Source: Tupaia tana
Taxonomy: Eukaryota > Chordata > Mammalia > Scandentia > Tupaiidae
Direction of reading: 5' to 3'
Length of the DNA stretch: 64,000 bases
Assembly (NCBI GenBank): GCA_026018925.1
Contig: JAKSZU010000009.1
Location: forward strand, 72,884,041-72,948,040
The notes under the pieces were generated by a model, which was given only the letters and a program-made list of their open reading frames with translations, made no database searches and was not told where the DNA came from. Of the stretch, positions 22,185 through 33,066 are shown piece by piece. A program made the translations under genes and the position numbers. Numbering within the stretch: position 1 is the stretch's first letter; every line of letters begins with the position of its first letter.

Positions 22185-22449
22185 TTTTTTTTTTTTGATA
22201 GGTTTTTCACTATAGGGCGCGTGCGCTCACCAGACAGACAGAGAGAGACAGAGAGACAGAAAGCGAGAAATCACTCCCCAGAGGGGATGGCCACGCCGCA
22301 ATCCCTTCTCCTCCATTCTCCTCTCGGGATCTTGGGCACGCACGCACACGCGCCCAGCGTGGGTTTTAAGCCACCGAGTCCGGGACGCGAACCGCGGTTG
22401 ACTACGTGGGAGTCCAGCGACATAGCCATTACGCTAACTGCTGGTTCCC
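22185..22449 (-). repeat. tRNA-derived SINE
   Basis: A young minus-strand copy with the exact 14-bp duplication agtaattagttctt at 22171-22184 and 22450-22463. Confidence 0.95.
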
Positions 22450-22469
22450 AGTAATTAGTTCTTAATCAA

Positions 22470-23460
22470 GGACTGTGAAAATTTATGTTTTTCAAAATTC
22501 AACTTTTAATTGATACTCAATAATTATACATATTTATGAGATACAGAGTGATTTTTCAACACATGAATATAATGTATATGATCAGATCAGGGTAGTTAGC
22601 CTATCCATTATCTCAAATATTTATTATTATGTTGTGTTGGAAACATCAAAATCTTCTCTTTTAGCTATTCTGAATATACAATAAAATATAGTTAACTATA
22701 GTTACCCTATTGTGTTCTATAACACTAGCACTGTCCCTCTTACCTGATTGTAATTTGTATCCATTAACTAACATTTCTCTACTCTGTCCCTCCCTTTCTC
22801 TGATTTTATTAATCAGTATTTTATTCTCCATTTCTATGAGTTCAACTTGTTTTTTTTTAGTTTCTACATATGCATGAGAAGACACATTTTTTTTTCTTTC
22901 TGTTCCTGGCTTATTTTGTTTAATGTAATAATTTCCAGAAAAGTAAAATAATCAAATATTGGTTTATTTAAAGGGAGCAGTATGTTGTACACCCTAGAGA
23001 GATATTCAGAGAAGCAATAAAATATCTGTGAAAATCTTTGAGAGAAACTGTGGAAATAAAATCCAGACTTGTGCATCTTGCCTTGAATGACAAGATTTTA
23101 TTCTTTTTATGGCTGTGTAGTATTTCACTGTATGTAGGTATGTGTTTTCTTAATTCATGCATCTGTGAGTGGACACTTAGGTTGATTTTGAATCCTGATT
23201 AATATGGTAACACTGAAATAAACACTGGAGTGTAGATATCTGTATGGCATACTGATTTCCTTTCTTTTATATACATATATGCCTAGTAGTGGGATTACTG
23301 GATCTTAATTTTTAAAGGAACTTCTATACTGTTTTCCATGATGGCTGTACTAATTTACATTCTCACCAAAAGTATAAAAGAATTCCCTTCTCCAAATCCT
23401 TGACAGCACTTGTTATTTATTTATTGATTGATAATAGACATTCTAACTGGTGTAATGTTT
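22470..23460 (-). repeat. Old L1 3'UTR, antisense
   Basis: It follows a mammalian L1 3'UTR in antisense: the segment on the Ca-rich Tyr-poor middle (22660-22900), the GGCTGTGTAGTATTTC block (23109-23124) and the GTAGTGGGATTACTGGATC block (23284-23302). It is interrupted at 22948-23066 by a short repeat seen again at 25198-25322. Confidence 0.82.
22948..23066. repeat. Short dispersed repeat, copy 1
   Basis: About 120 bp, similar (roughly 80-85% by eye) to 25198-25322 in the same orientation. Both start ataatcaaatattgg and end aataaaatccag. It interrupts an old L1, so it behaves as an inserted element, but its family is unknown to me. Confidence 0.65.
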
Positions 23461-24639
23461 TAATGTTAAAATCTTCAAACAGTTAAAAAAAATGCCAAGT
23501 TAATTCATAAGCAGAACATATTTGAAATCTGCTATATGAGGTCATTTCATACAGATGATTTCATTTCTGAAAGAAGAATCTGACTGACTGTCTTAAGTAC
23601 TACGTAATATAAAATACAGAAGCAGCTATATGAGCCCCTTTGATCTTACTAGTTCACTAATGAAAGCAAGAAAGCCCTTAAACTGAGGAATTTACTAAAA
23701 TTGTACTAAAGAGTACATTTTAGTAAGGATGTGAATTTTGTAATGAGGCTATTATTTTGATAAAATGAGAACATATAATACTGCAAATTACCATCTATTA
23801 ATGAAGTAGATTATATTATTTTTAAGGTGTATTCTTTGTTTCTACTACTGAGTTCTGTGTTCATCTTTTCTGTACATCCAGTATGTCTTTTTCCTTAAGT
23901 TGGGATTACTCCAAGGATCTAAGATACTTATTTTCTAATTAGTTTCTGACCTTTCCTTGTTTCATTCAGTTTGTTACTAGATAGATGTTTACTAGGAGCT
24001 CAGAGTACACAGGATACAGAAATTGATGAATTTGTTAAATTAGTCTAACACTTGATTTGGAATTTCTTTGATCAAATAAGTCAGTTGCTCATCCCTTCTT
24101 TTGGTGAACAAATGGGTTTGTCAATCAAGTATTAGTTGAAATAAAAATAAATGATAATGGATCAGTAAAAAAGTAGATAACAAAGAAGTATAGAGAAATA
24201 TACCATGACTTCTTCCCCTATATCTTTCTCATTGATCATAGTCCCTCTTTCACTATTTAACCTCTTCTATCTTTGGGATGTAACATCTAGCAGAAACAAA
24301 ACACCAAGAATAAGTATTCATATAATGCTTCATTTGTGTGTGGCATTAAAAGTTGACTGTAGTCTGATCAAAATCACAACTAGGAAATAAAAATATTAAT
24401 ATTTTACCTAAAAGTTATTATCAAAGTGTAATTAGAAATCATTAGTCTTTTATTTCCATAGTCTTTTCTTAGGAATACAGGGTTTTTAATTTTTAATTTT
24501 TATTCTTTAATTCCCTCCAGTTTATTATGATTAAATATACTTTTCTTATACAGTCATAACTTTTCTATGATAATCAACTTCATCAAACCTAACATAAGAA
24601 ACATACTGGCTCACTTGTATATTTCCCCCTATAGTGGTG
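23461..24639. other. Unique intron-like sequence
   Basis: AT-rich, no supported exon. A 61-codon frame at 24205-24390 has no other sign of coding. Confidence 0.5.
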
Positions 24640-24960
24640 CAACTCATAACACATAAGGGATCTTCAATAAGATCATCAACAAATGAATGGATAAAGAAAA
24701 TGTAGTATTTGTAGTGAAATACTATACAGTTTTTAAAAGGAGGGAGTTTATATTTGTAACAACACAGATGGACCTGGAGGATACTATGCCGAATGAAATA
24801 AGCATGGCACAGAGGGACAAAACTGTTAGGTTGTTGAGAAAGTCATGGCATATCTTTTATGATTTTTATACAAAAATGATCATAACTTTCCTGACAACTC
24901 AATATAATATCTCACTTATGTGGAATCTAAAAATGTTGATCTCATAGAATCAGAAGAAAA
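24640..24960 (+). repeat. Old L1 3' fragment, sense
   Basis: It follows the L1 ORF2 end and 3'UTR: an ATGAATGGATAAAG block, a GATGGACCTGGAGG block and GTTGATCTCATAGAA at the end. A MITE interrupts it. Confidence 0.8.
24826..24902. mobile_element. Mariner-like MITE, 77 bp
   Basis: It starts TTAGGTTGTTGAGAAAGT and ends ACTTTCCTGACAACTCAA, imperfect terminal inverted repeats. TA follows the right end and TG (a decayed TA?) precedes the left. It splits an L1 phrase that otherwise reads continuously. The TTAGGTTG start is typical of mariner-derived MADE-type elements. Confidence 0.7.
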
Positions 24961-25197
24961 ACAGGACTAACTTTTATTTACTAAAATCCCCTAATTTAGT
25001 TAACACACAATGGCAAAAAAAATATTTTGTTGCTGTGAAATGTTCAGATGTGATCATTTAGAACTTTGGTTTAACTTTTGTGTATTCCTGAAAGACTACA
25101 AAAAATATTTGTTGTTTCAAAGGTAACAGTGAAGTTTGATTTACAAAGAAAATCCAAGGTAAATCTTCTGTAAAACATTTTTTTTCAGTAAAAGTCA

Positions 25198-25322
25198 TAT
25201 AATCAAATATTGGTTCATCTAAAGGGAGCAATATAACTATGTTGTACATCCTAGAGAAAATTCAGAGCATCAATAAAATATCTATGAACACCTTAGAGAG
25301 AAATTGTGAAAATAAAATCCAG
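25198..25322. repeat. Short dispersed repeat, copy 2
   Basis: The partner of 22948-23066, with a small insertion (aactat) relative to it. It lies 85 bp beyond the donor of the minus-strand exon at 25407-25606. Confidence 0.6.
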
Positions 25323-25406
25323 TCCACACATAAGGTTTCTGAAGAGAAAGAAAGAGGGAGAAATGCAACTATTTTAGGGCTTTAAAGGTCAAATATTTGA
25401 AATTAC

Positions 25407-25606
25407 CTTTCCAAAATGTTTAGTATCATCTTGACCATATTAATCAGTTCAAGAGCAGCTGTGAAAATGTTATGAGGTGGTTGTTCATTAGTGCCATGCA
25501 GACTACGAGTCCTTCTTCTTTCTGATATCATGACAAGAACACGGTCAATCGCATGCTCAAGATGTTCACTTTGTTTCCCAAATCTGGTAGGCATCTTTTT
25601 ATCATT
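25407..25606 (-). CDS. Probable internal exon of unrecognised minus-strand gene (exon 3 of those seen)
   Basis: On the minus strand the acceptor TTTAATTTCAG precedes AATGATAAAAAG, and AAG is followed by the donor GTAATT. The 200 bp are open in one frame: it begins NDKKMPTRFGKQSEHLEHA, runs through a basic SERRRTRSLHG stretch and ends in a hydrophobic helix (ALELINMVKMILNILE). It starts in phase 0 and leaves two bases, which the exon at 15699-15786 completes as Arg. The upstream exon at 61452-61490 ends in phase 0, matching its start. Codon use looks like ordinary host coding and there is no repeat here. The product is not recognised; a helical scaffold-like protein is all the sequence suggests. 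Confidence 0.72.
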
Positions 25607-26990
25607 CTGAAATTAAAGTAGGAATTTGGGGGAAACAAATGAGGCAGCACTTATCTAATACACTATAACTATAGAGCAAGTTCAATGCCAACATCATTTA
25701 GCCAAACCAATGCAACAGGGATCCAAAATTACCATTAAGAACTTTTTAATCTTTACTTTTTTTCTGGTAATTCTTGTATCATTCATGGTAGTCATCTCAT
25801 AAAGGGAACAAAAGAATAAGCTTCATCCATAAGAATACCGATGTGTGTAATTTTAAAATGTGGCACAATTTGCCTGTAATTAGAACATGGTAATTCTGAT
25901 ACTACTTTATTAATACATCTATCTCATTTCCTTTCTAAAGCACAATCTTTTAAGGAAAGAGTCCACACCACTTTGTATTCTGAACAAGACTGGGTATAGA
26001 TTAAACAAAAGGGAAAGGAGATCTTTACTTCTCATTTATCTCAGAGCCACGTAAATTATGTACAGACCTTTCTGAGAATTGATCATTTAAGCATACATAA
26101 GCTGTAAGATTCTTAATTGGGTACTAGTATGTAAATGTATGATTTAAATATGATTAGACACTTATCTCATTTATGTATTTTCTCTTTACATAAACACGGG
26201 TACCCACATTCTCATTCATGCTAGTTTTGTCCAGGGCCTCATTAAACAGAAGAAATAACCACAGAATTGCAATAATGTCACCACATGCCCTCTTCCTTAG
26301 AAAGTTACTCTGCTTTCCATATAGTTATGATCAAGGAATAATCTGTGGTTACTAAATAGTGAGAGAATATATTTAAAAGGACATGCCTTTTTTAGTCATT
26401 GAAAGTCAAGGATGTAGAGATATTTTTATTATGTAAGAAATATATTTATGAGCATTTTATGGACTGGATCCAATAAGGAATTATGTGAATAACCATGTTA
26501 GTATGATTGCTATGAAACCAGAGAACCAAGTACATATCTATTCAATTATCATTTCTTCCTAATGTAAAATTTATTTGTGATATGTTCAAAAGCTCAATCT
26601 TAGCAATTCATTTTAAATATCACAAATCAACCCCCAAAAAACTCATTTTCCAGACTTCTTATGTTTTGGTAGCATCCACCTCACACAAATGAACTTACTG
26701 CATGTTTTCTGATTGGTACAGTAAAATGTGTATATTTGGGCATATTTTCCATCTTACAAAGAGCTTTAGAATATGAACGTGAAAGTAAGAGAAAATAGAA
26801 GACTCTAATTTTTCTCATTTATAGATGCCAAAATGATATATCAATGCCGACATTAAAGATTTGAGCATTGAAATACACCTTCTGTTTCCTAATATTCTCC
26901 AGCTTTTATTGGTACAATGGGAGATTTTATACACAAATTATCTCATTAATATTAAAATAACTTAATATTATTTGGATGTACACTTTCTCT
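25607..26990. other. Unique intron-like sequence
   Basis: No repeat family or splice-bounded open exon was recognised. Confidence 0.5.
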
Positions 26991-27045
26991 TTCCACAAGT
27001 GTTTGTTTTTTGTTTGTTTGTTTTTTGTTTTTGTTTTTGTTTTTG

Positions 27046-27601
27046 TTTTTTTCCGTAGACCCCATGTGCTCGCTGGAGAGCAACAGATAGAGACAAAGAG
27101 AGAGGGAAAATGAGAAATCACTCCACCTCGGGGGAGATGGCAATGCCAAAATCTCTTCTCCATTCTCGTCTAGAAGGATTTTAGGCACACACACACATAT
27201 GCCTGGAGTTTTTGTTTGTTTGTTTAGTTTTAAAGAAATATTATTTTTCAATTTTAATTTATTTTATACATGTAATCATTATATATCACTTAGTTTGTAA
27301 AGTGAATTTACCTAACATGAATACACGTCACACCAGTTTAGTTGAGGATACTATACAAGTTATAATCAACAGATAATAATCCATTTCTGTGTCCCATAAA
27401 TGTCTTGCATCTCTATTTATCTCTTTAATTTTTTCTTCACACTCTTCCACTTCTCACACCATCTTCCCACACTGTCTCCAGTATCCATAACCATTTTCCA
27501 TGCTTCTATATCCTCTAATCCATTAGTGCTAGGTCCAGAACTCCAGTGAAGAGAGCTAAGTGGGATCCAGCACCTTAATCACCATGCCACCTGCTGGCCC
27601 C
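27046..27601 (-). repeat. Old tRNA-derived SINE split by an L1 end
   Basis: The tail half lies at 27046-27206 and the tRNA head at 27527-27601; between them is an L1 3' fragment. A T/G-rich run (GTTTTT)n at 27001-27045 represents the expanded tail. Confidence 0.75.
27207..27526 (-). repeat. L1 3'UTR, antisense, inserted in a SINE
   Basis: The reverse complement of a sequence like 41700-41930, including the GACAATGTGGGAAG block and the block ending in TGTATAAAATAAA. It interrupts the SINE of 27046-27601. Confidence 0.78.
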
Positions 27602-27617
27602 TTTCAAGAGCATTTCT

Positions 27618-27894
27618 GGGGACCAGCAGTTGGTGTAATGGCTGTGTCACTGGACTCCCATGCAGTCAACCGTGGTTTGAGTCCCGGACCTGGTGGCTTA
27701 AACTCACACCGGGCACGTGTGCATGCGTGCCCAAGATCCTGAGAGGAGAATGAAGGAGAAGGGATTGTGGCGTGGCCATACCCCCTGGGGGGGTGATTTC
27801 TCATTTTCTGTCTCTCTGTCTTTCTGTCTTTCTGACGAAAGCATGCACCCTATAACAGAAAACCTCTCCAAAAAAAAAAAAAAAAAAGAAAAAA
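27618..27894 (+). repeat. tRNA-derived SINE
   Basis: A plus-strand copy with the exact 12-bp duplication aagagcatttct at 27606-27617 and 27895-27906. Confidence 0.94.
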
Positions 27895-27919
27895 AAGAGC
27901 ATTTCTGAAATTATTTGTA

Positions 27920-28167
27920 TTGCCAGAGGGTGTGTGCCCTTCTGAGAACAGAGAGAGAAAGAGAGAGGGAGAGAGATAAAGCACCCTCCAATGCACCCTC
28001 AGGCCACAATCCCTTTTCCATTTCTCCATTCTGTGGGGATTTGAGTCACATTCACTTAACGTGTTTTTCAAGCTGCCAAGGTCAGGACTTGAACTGCAGT
28101 CAGCCACGTGAGATCCAGCTCCTTTAACCACGTGAGATCCAACTCCTTTAACCACTAGGGCCAGCCT
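27920..28167 (-). repeat. Old tRNA-derived SINE with local duplication
   Basis: A diverged minus-strand copy. Within its head, a block containing CACGTGAGATCCA is tandemly duplicated (28105-28150). Confidence 0.75.
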
Positions 28168-28984
28168 ATCAAGAGCTTTTTAAAATTTTGAGTTCAGTTT
28201 ATAACCATAGTACCAAAGATTATTTTGATAAAACTTATGTTTTACTAGTTTCATTGATTATTGCCAGTTACTTTATATTATAACTTCCCTTTTAAATTCT
28301 TTATTTTATTCTTCTCTTGGTAAGCTGAAATATATTACTTAGTATTTTTAAGGAATGCATGAATTATATATTTTCCAGCTTTCTAGTTTTAAGAATGTTT
28401 TTCAGTTAGCAAGTCACATGAATGCTTTCCCATGTTCACACAGCTAAATATTAGCAGATTATATCCTGGAAACAAATGCTGTTTAATTCCCAGTGTTCTC
28501 TCTATTACATTATTAAATGTAGTTAGCTCTGGTAAGACAGGAAAAAATGAAAATTTTCTGACATATGCCATACTATTGCCAGTGTGGTGAAATAGAAAGC
28601 CATATAGATGGTATTAGGTCTGACTTTGTTCAAATATACTTAAATGTCTCAAAGCCTCAGATTTCTTACATAAAATACAGATACTAATGCTTTATCCACA
28701 CATAGGATTTTTAAAAATATCAAATGCTATACAAATATGAGCTATTATTCATATTTAATTAGTATATTCTAAAACTAACTAAATAATACTAAAAATAGAC
28801 ACTGTTAGTAATCCTTGGCCACCAGATTCTAAATGTAAGGCAGTGTCTTTGGACTCCTAAAGAAACTTCAAAGAATTAAAACATCTAGCCCTTCTAATAT
28901 TTTAAGTAAACTTGGACTGACTGTTCTAACATAGTTTTAAAAAATTGTTAAAATAAAACAATAAATAAATACTGGGTATTTAAA
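28168..28984. other. Unique intron-like sequence
   Basis: AT-rich; no gene was supported. Confidence 0.5.
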
Positions 28985-29240
28985 AAAATGTTTTTCCTTT
29001 ATCTTTATTCTTATTAAAATAGAACATGTGCACAAGAAAGGGATAGAAAAGTACTCTTCATAGGGTCTTGTCATGCTATGATCCCTCCCTCTGGACCACT
29101 AATCAGTTGTATCCTGGACACTTACATGCATTCTTGGCATGTTTTAGGCTGATCAGGCCAAGGATTCTAATTGCAGTCACCATATGAGATTTTGCTTCTT
29201 CTGAGCAGCATATCACCCATGCACCATGAAGCTGACCTAA
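28985..29240 (-). repeat. Very old tRNA-derived SINE
   Basis: A degenerate minus-strand copy, recognised by the order of the tail side, the GGGTCTTGTCATGC centre and a weak B box at about 29165-29180. Limits are approximate. Confidence 0.5.
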
Positions 29241-29310
29241 TAAATACTGTTTTTGTTGATATATAAAAGTCTTCCTTAAAAGAGTGTACAATCAAATATA
29301 TGTCTTGTTT

Positions 29311-29313
<3 letters not shown>

Positions 29314-29345
<32 letters not shown>

Positions 29346-29587
29346 TTTTTGGAGAGGTTTTTGTTATATGGTGCGTGCGCTCGCCAGAGAGAAACAGAAA
29401 GCGAGAAATCACCCCCCAGTGGGGATGGCCACGCTGCAATCCCTTCTCCTCCATTCTCCTCTCGGGATCTTGGGCATGCACGCACATGTGCCCAGGCATG
29501 ATTTTAAGCCACCGGGTCCGGGACTTGAACCGCAGTTGACTACATGGGAGTCCAGGAACATAGCCATTACACTAACTGCTGGTCCCC
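29314..29587 (-). repeat. tRNA-derived SINE with (TTTA)n tail
   Basis: A minus-strand copy. The duplication tgtcttgttttta lies at 29301-29313 and 29588-29600, and the tail has become a tetranucleotide repeat (29314-29348). Confidence 0.94.
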
Positions 29588-29600
29588 TGTCTTGTTTTTA

Positions 29601-30163
29601 AAATTACTTGCAGAGAACAAGCATTTGTTTTTCAAGTAACTCCAAAACATCTAGGTCAATTAACTTATATTTGAGTGTTTTTTGTTTGTAAAGAAAATCC
29701 TAAGAATGCCATAATGGCAATTATTTTAGCACAAATAGCTGATGGCAAATAATGCAATTTAAATGACAAAAAGATTGCCTTTTTAAAATATTAAAAAAGT
29801 GATGTATATTAAGAATACGAATATGAAACTATTATTATTAATTACACATAGAAATAAAGACATGAAGATGTCCAAGAAAATGTTTCTCAAAGGTTAACTT
29901 GCCCTACAATATTGAATTTTCTCTGAAATCATGAAGGTCATAGTATACCAAAATAGATATTTATCTACTTCAACCGTTTTATGATCTTTTAAACGTTAAG
30001 AGCTTGAAAAGACAATCTCTCATGTTTCCATTAAAATTTGAGTTATAGACTTTAAGATTCCATTATGAGTCATGAAATTAAATAAATTATTTTTCTCGAC
30101 AGTTAATTACTTTTTGATGGTATATAATCTTTGTTAGTAAGGGAATAAAGCTTTCAAGAGCTA
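29601..30163. other. Unique sequence upstream of plus-strand exon
   Basis: AT-rich, with no repeat recognised. Confidence 0.45.
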
Positions 30164-30208
30164 ATGACATTAATAGTAGAAAAAAATGTCCTATGTACTT
30201 TGTTTAGC

Positions 30209-30565
30209 TCTCAGAAACATTTTACCCAAGCAAAGCTAGCAGAGGAGCCTTTCTCTATGAACCAGCTTTCTCCAAATACTCTTGATATTGCCAGTGGACT
30301 GATTATACGCATTGCGTGTTCTAATATTATTCTGCTCAGTGCATGTGGGACAGGATTAACAGCTGATGAAGTCTTCTGTAGCATGCACAGTTGCAATTTA
30401 AGAATGGAACTGATCCATTTAGATAGTATGAGCCATTCAGAAAAGCCTACACAATATTTTCTATTAAAAATAAGGGAGTCTTCTCAGGAGTTTGTGCAAA
30501 AGGCATTGCAGATTTGTGAGATTGAAAATAGGTTAAATATAACAGCAAATCATCTTCTTTATTGA
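30209..30565 (+). CDS. Probable 3'-terminal coding exon of an unrecognised plus-strand gene
   Basis: An acceptor-like TACTTTGTTTAG ends at 30208 and a single frame stays open for about 118 codons to TGA at 30563-30565. The product begins LSSQKHFTQAKLAEEPFSM or close to it, passes a hydrophobic Cys-containing segment (IIRIACSNIILLSACGTGL) and ends NRLNITANHLLY. An ATTAAA polyadenylation signal lies at 30633-30638, giving a short 3'UTR. It is in unique sequence with no flanking duplication or A tail, which argues against a recent retrocopy. It lies inside the 36-kb intron of the minus-strand gene, on the opposite strand. Upstream exons were not found, and the family is not recognised. It could also be a decayed gene remnant. 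Confidence 0.5.
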   Translation, partial: SQKHFTQAKLAEEPFSMNQLSPNTLDIASGLIIRIACSNIILLSACGTGLTADEVFCSMHSCNLRMELIHLDSMSHSEKPTQYFLLKIRESSQEFVQKALQICEIENRLNITANHLLY

Positions 30566-30632
30566 TATTTTAATTTTGTATAGAAGGTGTAGAAACTATT
30601 TTTTCCATGGTCTGGATGCTGCTTATTGCTAA

Positions 30633-30638
30633 ATTAAA
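30633..30638 (+). promoter_or_regulatory. Polyadenylation signal ATTAAA
   Basis: It lies about 70 bp after the TGA of the plus-strand exon, at the normal distance for a short 3'UTR. Confidence 0.4.
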
Positions 30639-30737
30639 GTTCTAATATTACTTTGTTCATATGGTGCAACATAAATAAGATCTACAGGTCTCTAGATCTG
30701 GCATTACATATATTAACACAAAGGTAGAAAAATACTT

Positions 30738-30981
30738 GGGACCAGCAGATGGTGTAATGGTTACATTGTTGGACTCCCACATAGCTGACTGCAGTTTGAG
30801 TCCTGGACCTGGGGACTTAAACTCATGCCGGGTGCATGTGTACACATGCCTAAAATCCCAAGAGAAAAATGAAAGAGAATGGATTGCAGTGTGGCCCTCC
30901 CCCCTGGAGGGTGATTTCTCACTTTCTTTCTCTGTCTTTCTGATGAGCACATGTGCCTTATAGCAAAAAAAAAGTCTAAAA
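30738..30981 (+). repeat. Diverged tRNA-derived SINE
   Basis: A plus-strand copy about 100 bp beyond the plus-strand exon's poly(A) signal. The flanks share an aaaaatact-type duplication. Confidence 0.9.
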
Positions 30982-31351
30982 AAATACTAATAACGACTTC
31001 TGTTTAATTTTTCAATTACTTATTGAAGAAATCCATCCACTTACTTTGTCATTTGTCTAAAATCTAAAGCCAAACATAGAGAAATATTTTGTGCTTTTAT
31101 GATCTGGAATAAATAATAACATAAATGAAAGAAAATATAATTTTGAGAGTCTCCTGCTATGGTGCAAATGACATTAAATAGGATAATTTTCCCCAAATAA
31201 CATAATCAAAGTCATAATCTATATGAAGCTGGTAAATAACAGGCTCTGATTAAAAATTTTTACATTTTTAATGATTATGACACAAACTCCTGATGTTAAA
31301 AAAAATTAGAAGTGCACATATGTAATGGTTGTATTTTCCAGAAGCAATGCA

Positions 31352-31593
31352 ATTTTTTAAGGTTTTTGCCATAGCAGATGTGCTCTCACCATATACAGAA
31401 AGAGAAAAAGTGATAAATCACTCCCCAGGGAGAATGGCTATACTGGAATCCCTTCTCCTCCAGCCTCTCTCAGGACTTTGGGAATGCATGCTCATGAGCC
31501 TAGTGTGAGGCTCAAATCACTGAATCTGGATTTGAACAGTGGTGGGCCATGTAGGAATCCAGTGCCTTAACCACTATGTCACCTACTGGCCCC
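31352..31593 (-). repeat. Old tRNA-derived SINE
   Basis: A minus-strand copy bracketed by agaagcaatgca at 31340-31351 and 31594-31605. Confidence 0.88.
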
Positions 31594-31714
31594 AGAAGCA
31601 ATGCACTTTTAAAAATCAAAGTCAGTGGCTATTAACACTGGAAGTATAAATACTACAGAATTTCCAAGCACTAAGATGCCCTTTTCCAGCTCTGAATTTG
31701 AGGTCAGATATAAA

Positions 31715-31981
31715 ATATAAAATAAAAGAATGGTGACATAAACTAATATTTATGAGTTATAATATAGAATGAACTCATATTTATATGCGTTAAGGGTAAA
31801 ATATACCAGAGAGAAAATCATTGGAGGAAGCACTTGATTTAAAAATATGTGTATGAAAAATTATTTACAGATTGATTATTTATGCCCATAGGAATGAAGG
31901 AGGATATGTTCAAGATAAAGAGTACATTAGCATGTTTGAAAAGGAAAACTAATGAAATGGCATTGTTTACTACTGAGAAGT
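31715..31981. repeat. Inverted repeat, left arm
   Basis: It is the reverse complement of 32791-33066 at roughly 88-90% identity by eye. It includes a nearly exact block of about 60 bp around 31870-31905 and another at 31925-31980. Confidence 0.85.
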
Positions 31982-32334
31982 TACAGGAATCTTAAAAACA
32001 TGAAATTATGGCCAGTGATTTCTGTCATGAAAGTAATATATGGAAGAGAAAAGAAAGTGGATAAACAAAGAAATAATAAATGTGTAAAGGATGGACATTT
32101 TTTGAAATTAATGACTTTAGATTTTTCAAGTAACTTGACAAGAAAAGGAATAAAATGAATCTTTATGTAAGAATTTTCTTTTTAAATATTTGTCTTTAGT
32201 ATTTCCACCAAAAATTTCTATGTTGTCTTCTTTGTGATGTGTGATTATTATTGTCATAATGTTTAATGATGATGTTCATGAAAATAATAAATTATAACTA
32301 TACACTCATTTATAATTTAAAGATCTATTTTGTG

Positions 32335-32580
32335 CCAACCCTGTACACCGATGCATAAAGGAATCTGGATCCCACATGACTGACTGTGGTTGGCCCTGAT
32401 GACTTGAAAAATACTTCAGACACATGTGTGTGTGTCCCAAGTCCTGACAGGATGAAGAAATGGAAGAGAAGGGATTGTGACACAATCATGCATCACCTGA
32501 GGAGAGTAATGCTTTCGTTTTCTCCTTTTCTCTCTCTCTCTGACTAGCAAACATGCCCTCTGGCAACTAAAAAGAAATCT
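32335..32580 (+). repeat. Very old tRNA-derived SINE in the inverted-repeat loop
   Basis: A weak plus-strand copy, with a head at about 32345-32400 and a CT-rich 3' side at 32515-32545. Confidence 0.6.
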
Positions 32581-32790
32581 ATTTAATGTCATTAACCCAT
32601 TTTATCTTCAACTATAACCTAGAACTTTTAACCTTCAACCTTCAACTATAATGTTTCATTGTTCATCTATTTTACAAATAAAAGATTTAAATATTAAGTG
32701 GATCTATTATATTGTTAGTAAAATTTAAAAATTGAACTTGAGTTAATTCATGTGAATTAATCACAATTTCATGTTTTTAGCATTCCTCTC

Positions 32791-33066
32791 ACTTCTCAGT
32801 AGTAAACAATGCCATTTCATTAGTTTTCCTTTTCAGACATGCTAATGTACCTTTTTTTTTTTACAAATATATCCTCCTTCATTCCTATGGGCATAAATAA
32901 TCAGTCTGTAAATAATTTTTCATGCACATATTTTTAAATCAAGTGCTCTTTCCAAGGATTTTCTCTCTGGTATATTATACCTCTAACTCATATAAATATG
33001 AGTTCATTTCATATTATAACTCATATAAATATTAGTCCATTTCACCATTCTCTTATTTTATATTTC
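32791..33066. repeat. Inverted repeat, right arm
   Basis: The mirror of 31715-31981. It contains a T10 run at 32852-32861 where the left arm has different sequence, and an internal direct repeat of a CTCATATAAATAT block (32988 and 33020). Confidence 0.85.

Noticed and set aside
28389..28571. A 60-codon minus-strand frame in unique sequence
   Set aside because: There is an acceptor-like site but no GT donor at the other end, and no phase match to the other exons.
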